Positions 61,002 to 64,000 of a stretch of DNA of 64,000 nt are shown piece by piece. Source of the DNA: Roseobacter weihaiensis (lineage in GTDB: Bacteria; Pseudomonadota; Alphaproteobacteria; Rhodobacterales; Rhodobacteraceae); NCBI RefSeq assembly GCF_020622345.1, contig NZ_JACNMO010000016.1:1-64000 (forward strand), in the 5' to 3' direction. Position 1 is the stretch's first letter. The number at the start of each line of letters is the position of its first letter. The notes under the pieces were generated by a model. It had not been told where the DNA came from. It ran no database searches and saw only the letters and a program-made list of their open reading frames with translations. Position numbers and translations under genes: made by a program.

Positions 61002-62075
61002 ATGACCGAAGATATCAAGGCGCTCAGGCGCAGTATTACGACACTGACGACCCTGGCCATCTTTGTCATTGCCTATTTTGCCCGCGACCTGATCCTGCCG
61101 GTCATGCTGGGGTTCCTCTTCGCCCTGACGCTGAGCCCGATCAACCGGTACCTGCAGAAAAAAGGGCTGCCCGCCGCCGTCTCCGCCGCCTTTCTGATCC
61201 TGCTGGCAACAGCGTCGATTGGCGCGATCATCTTCTTTGCAGGCGATACCGTCCGGACCTGGTCCGATGACGCGCCGCGCATTGCCCAGCAGCTCAAGAA
61301 CAAACTCAGCGGTGTCACCGAGGCCATCGACGCGGTGAAAGACGCCTCCTCGCAGGTCGAGGAAATGACCGCACCGCCCGCCGATGGCCCGCAGGAGGTG
61401 GTGATCCAGCAACCCGGTCTGCTGAATTCCGCCGTGACGGCCATGGCCAGCAGCGCCACCTCCATCGGCGTGGCGCTCATTCTGGCGCTGTTTCTGCTGG
61501 CGTCGGGCGATCTCTTCTATGTCAAGCTGGTGCAGGCTTTCCCGACGCTCAGCGGCAAGAAACACGCCCTGACCACCGTCTACGACATCGAACGACAGGT
61601 CTCCGGCTATCTGCTGACCATCACGCTGATCAACGCGGGCCTCGGTCTGGTGGTCTTTGCCGCGCTGTGGCTGCTGGGACTGGAATACGCCTATGTCTGG
61701 GGCATCGCGGCCTTTTTGCTGAACTACCTGCCGATCCTCGGGGGTCTCATCGGCACCGTGCTGGTGGCTGTCCATTCGATCATATTTTTTGACACCCTCA
61801 CCATGGCGTTGGCGGCCCCGGTCGCCTACCAGCTCCTGACCGCCATCGAGGCACAGTTCGTCACCCCCTATCTCATCGGCAAGCGGATGGAGCTCAACAT
61901 CGTCGCCGTGTTCCTGACCGTTGTGCTCTGGGCCTGGCTCTGGGGGGTGGCCGGCGCGCTGGTGGCCGTTCCTTTCCTGTTGGTTTTCAAGGTAATCTGC
62001 GACAAGGTCGACAGGCTGAATGTCATCAGCAACTTTCTAGCGGCAGCCGATCCTCGAGGGCCTGAGAAAATATGA
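61002..62075 (+). CDS. AI-2E family (TqsA/PerM-like) membrane protein
   Basis: 357 residues with about eight TM segments: an N-terminal helix pair (TTLTTLAIFVIAYFARDLIL), a soluble periplasmic-like stretch (about 95-145), then a helix-rich second half with FLLNYLPILGGLIGTVLVAV, the family signature. AAAGAGAC precedes the ATG. These proteins export autoinducer-2 or ions; the substrate is unknown. Confidence 0.8.
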   Translation: MTEDIKALRRSITTLTTLAIFVIAYFARDLILPVMLGFLFALTLSPINRYLQKKGLPAAVSAAFLILLATASIGAIIFFAGDTVRTWSDDAPRIAQQLKNKLSGVTEAIDAVKDASSQVEEMTAPPADGPQEVVIQQPGLLNSAVTAMASSATSIGVALILALFLLASGDLFYVKLVQAFPTLSGKKHALTTVYDIERQVSGYLLTITLINAGLGLVVFAALWLLGLEYAYVWGIAAFLLNYLPILGGLIGTVLVAVHSIIFFDTLTMALAAPVAYQLLTAIEAQFVTPYLIGKRMELNIVAVFLTVVLWAWLWGVAGALVAVPFLLVFKVICDKVDRLNVISNFLAAADPRGPEKI

Positions 62076-62094
62076 TACGCGAGTTGACCCCGGC

Positions 62095-63267
62095 GTGAAG
62101 AAACGCGCTCTTCTCCTCAAACTGGCGCAGGACATCCGAGCCAGCTACTGGTTCATTCCTGCCGCTCTTGTGCTGACAGCGCTGGTCCTGGCCCAGGTCT
62201 CCGAATGGCTGGACCGTCATACAGAGCTTTTGCCGTTCCAGCTGCCCGCCACCATCATCGACACTCAGGTGGATGGGGCGCGCAGCACGCTCTCGACCAT
62301 TGCAACATCGGTGATCGGCGTGACCGGTGTGATGTTCTCGATGACCATCGTTGCGGTGTCCTTTGCCGCCGGTACCTATGGGCCGCGGCTGATTGGCAAT
62401 TTCATGCGCGACAGGGGCAACCAGATCAGCCTGGGCATCCTGATTGCCACCTTTGTCTACGCCCTGTCGATCCTGCGGGCTGTCCAGGACCCGTCGGAGG
62501 CAGGTGGCATCGACGCCTTCGTGCCGCAGTATTCGATGCTCATCGCCATGCTGGGCAGCGTGATTGCGGTCTTTACGATGATCTTCTTCGTGCACCATGT
62601 GCCCGAGACGATCAACGTCTCGAATATCACCGCAGACCTGGGCCGACGGCTTGAGCGTGAGATCATCAACCTGATCGAGGCAAATGAGGCGCTGGAAGAC
62701 GCCGACCGCCCCCGCGCGCCAAAAGGGGACCCGGACCAGGAAATCACACTGAGCGCCGCGGGCTACATCCAGACGCTGAACTATCAGCGGGTCGAGGCAT
62801 TGGCCGACGACCACGGATGGCGCTTCAGGATTGACAAGGTGCCGGGTGATTTTGTGACCCCTTTCACGCCGGTCCTGCTGATCTGGGCCGATGCGGATCT
62901 ATCAGAGCAGAACTGCGCGGAGCTGCGCGGTTGCCTTGCCGTTGGCGTGGGACGGACGGAGCATCAGAACGTGTTGTTTCTGGTGGATGAGCTTGTCGAG
63001 ATGCTGGCACGGGCCCTCTCGCCCGGCGTCAACGATCCCTTCACCGCCATAAACTGCCTAAACTGGATGCATAACGCCTTGAAGACGGCGAAACATTACC
63101 GCGCGGGCCTCGGAGAGGAGGGCGCCGGCAAATACCGGTTCGGACCAAAACTGACCTATGAAGAGCTCTTCCGCCGCAGTTTTCTGGCCTCTTTTCCCTA
63201 TTGCGAAAACGATCATCTGACACTGGCGCATTACAACAGCTGCAAGGCCGCGCTGGAGGAGGCATAA
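62095..63267 (+). CDS. DUF2254 membrane protein
   Basis: 390 residues from a GTG. Four N-terminal TM helices (near 20-37, 65-90, 113-130, 147-168) precede a cytoplasmic domain with GYIQTLNYQRVEALADDHGW and VELARALSP-like LARALSPGVNDPFTAINCL, the DUF2254 signature. Function is unknown. It starts 20 bases after the AI-2E gene, so it probably belongs to the same operon. Confidence 0.8.
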   Translation: MKKRALLLKLAQDIRASYWFIPAALVLTALVLAQVSEWLDRHTELLPFQLPATIIDTQVDGARSTLSTIATSVIGVTGVMFSMTIVAVSFAAGTYGPRLIGNFMRDRGNQISLGILIATFVYALSILRAVQDPSEAGGIDAFVPQYSMLIAMLGSVIAVFTMIFFVHHVPETINVSNITADLGRRLEREIINLIEANEALEDADRPRAPKGDPDQEITLSAAGYIQTLNYQRVEALADDHGWRFRIDKVPGDFVTPFTPVLLIWADADLSEQNCAELRGCLAVGVGRTEHQNVLFLVDELVEMLARALSPGVNDPFTAINCLNWMHNALKTAKHYRAGLGEEGAGKYRFGPKLTYEELFRRSFLASFPYCENDHLTLAHYNSCKAALEEA

Positions 63268-63269
63268 AG

Positions 63270-63301
63270 CCCCGGCCTCTGCGGCCCGGCGGGGTTGTTT
63301 T
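63270..63301 (+). terminator. Hairpin with T-rich tail after the DUF2254 gene
   Basis: CCCCG (63270-63274) pairs with CGGGG (63290-63294), with an inner GGCC/GGCC pairing, followed by TTGTTTT. This is a plausible intrinsic terminator of the AI-2E-DUF2254 operon. Confidence 0.5.
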
Positions 63302-63385
63302 CCGCCGCGATGATGATTGTGGTGCAGGACAGGGCTGCTACCATTGTGACGTGCCGCAAGAAGAGAACGACAAAGGAAACACACC

Positions 63386-64000
63386 ATGGCAAGAGCCCGG
63401 CGGAACCTGAACCTTCTGGAGGGCGCAAGGGCGGTCTTCTACAGCCTCTGCCTGTCGATTTGGATCGTCCCCGCAGCCGGTGCCCAGACCCTCCTGCAAC
63501 CCGACCCCGACGCCCCCGCGGCCCCCGAACAGCCGGTCGAGATCGACCCGGTCGCCCCGGATACCGCCATTCAGGGCCGGATTCTCGACATCCTGCAGGC
63601 CACCGGCTGGTACCGCGACATCCGTGTCGAGGTCGATCAGGGTGTTGCGTTCCTGGACGGCCAGACCACATCGGACGCGCATCGCATCTGGGCACAGAAT
63701 CTCGCCGCCAAGACCTCTGGCGTGGTGGCTGTCGTCAACCGCATCCGCATCGATGACACCGTTGTCTGGTCCCTTGAACCTGCCGTCGCGGAGCTGGAAA
63801 ACCTTGCGCGGAAATCGGTGGCGGCGCTGCCGCTCATACTGCTGGCGGTGCTGGTGTTGCCGCTGGCGTGGTATGGCGCGCGGCTGGTGTCCGGTCTGGC
63901 CCAATGGCTTTTGAAAGAGCGGGTCGCCTCGCCCTTCCTGCGGCAGGTGATCGCCCGCGCCATCGCCTTCCCCGTGTTCCTGCTGGGGCTCTACATCGTC
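63386..64000 (+). CDS. BON-domain mechanosensitive-channel-type protein, cut by the window end
   Basis: 205 codons to the last base, no stop. The ATG at 63386 follows AAAGGAAACACACC. A signal peptide (to about residue 33, ending AAGA) is followed by a BON domain at about 64-122 (GRILDILQATGWYRDIRVEV, then VVAVVNRIRID). TM helices are then at about 145-165 and 195-205 (LPLILLAVLVLPLAWYGARL). The layout matches MscS-type channels with a periplasmic BON domain, but the MscS core lies beyond the window. Confidence 0.65.
   Translation, partial: MARARRNLNLLEGARAVFYSLCLSIWIVPAAGAQTLLQPDPDAPAAPEQPVEIDPVAPDTAIQGRILDILQATGWYRDIRVEVDQGVAFLDGQTTSDAHRIWAQNLAAKTSGVVAVVNRIRIDDTVVWSLEPAVAELENLARKSVAALPLILLAVLVLPLAWYGARLVSGLAQWLLKERVASPFLRQVIARAIAFPVFLLGLYIV

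Overview
The window is a GC-rich chromosomal segment typical of a marine alphaproteobacterium of the Rhodobacterales (Roseobacter-like). The reasons are codon use, ATGA/TGATG-coupled operons, a Caulobacter/Rhizobium-type inositol ABC transporter, a DUF1127 protein, a paired CaiB-type CoA transferase and citryl-CoA lyase, and an oxyR-katG pair. All names come from reading the protein sequences; no database search was run.

Layout. 1-1233: decayed left edge with the tail of an IS3-family transposase and gene scraps. 1234-16302: a myo-inositol catabolic regulon. It has iolD-iolC-iolB-like-iolJ-like-iolG on the minus strand, an oxidoreductase-iolE-oxidoreductase operon on the plus strand, a LacI-family regulator, an ABC sugar importer, a second iolB and a phytanoyl-CoA-dioxygenase-like enzyme. 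The same perfect 16-bp palindrome (TTGCAACCGGTTGCAA) lies at 7071 and 11316 in front of both promoter regions, so the LacI-type protein probably controls the whole block. 16314-18265: CoA transferase plus citryl-CoA lyase. 18355-42012: an extracellular contractile injection system (eCIS, Afp/PVC/MAC class) on the minus strand. Its gene order is cap (DUF4255), unknown, sheath, two tubes, DUF5908, LysM adaptor, VgrG-like spike, PAAR tip, gp25, lipoprotein, baseplate J, fibre-like protein, second baseplate protein, tape measure, AAA+ ATPase and a large membrane protein. 42186-46559: a tight minus-strand operon directly upstream, with an ionotropic-glutamate-receptor-like channel, a methyltransferase, a solute-binding-protein/permease fusion and a second permease. 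46789-47385: an eCIS-core-domain (DUF4157) protein, the likely cargo or cargo-associated protein. 47507-53605: glycosyltransferase, PhoD-like phosphatase, and a radical-SAM/UdgX DNA-repair pair. 53805-57009: oxyR and katG. 57309-58425: an Xre/RES toxin-antitoxin pair. 58507-64000: SulP transporter, a 24-residue membrane peptide, CreA, AI-2E-family exporter, DUF2254 protein and the start of a BON-MscS channel cut by the window end.

The most unusual part is the eCIS. Its only sheath protein carries an insertion of about 270 residues that reads as extracellular adhesin-type repeats (one CSPG/cadherin-like, one CshA-like). A lipoprotein and a 1111-residue signal-peptide/peptidoglycan-binding/three-TM protein sit inside the operon, which points to a particle that is anchored to or released through the cell envelope. 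A receptor-channel/transport module abuts it. No classic Afp13-type fibre and no obvious toxin other than the DUF4157 protein is present. The inositol regulon is also unusual, with two IolB-family isomerases, three Gfo/Idh/MocA oxidoreductases and a 2-oxoglutarate dioxygenase; this hints at a substrate wider than myo-inositol.
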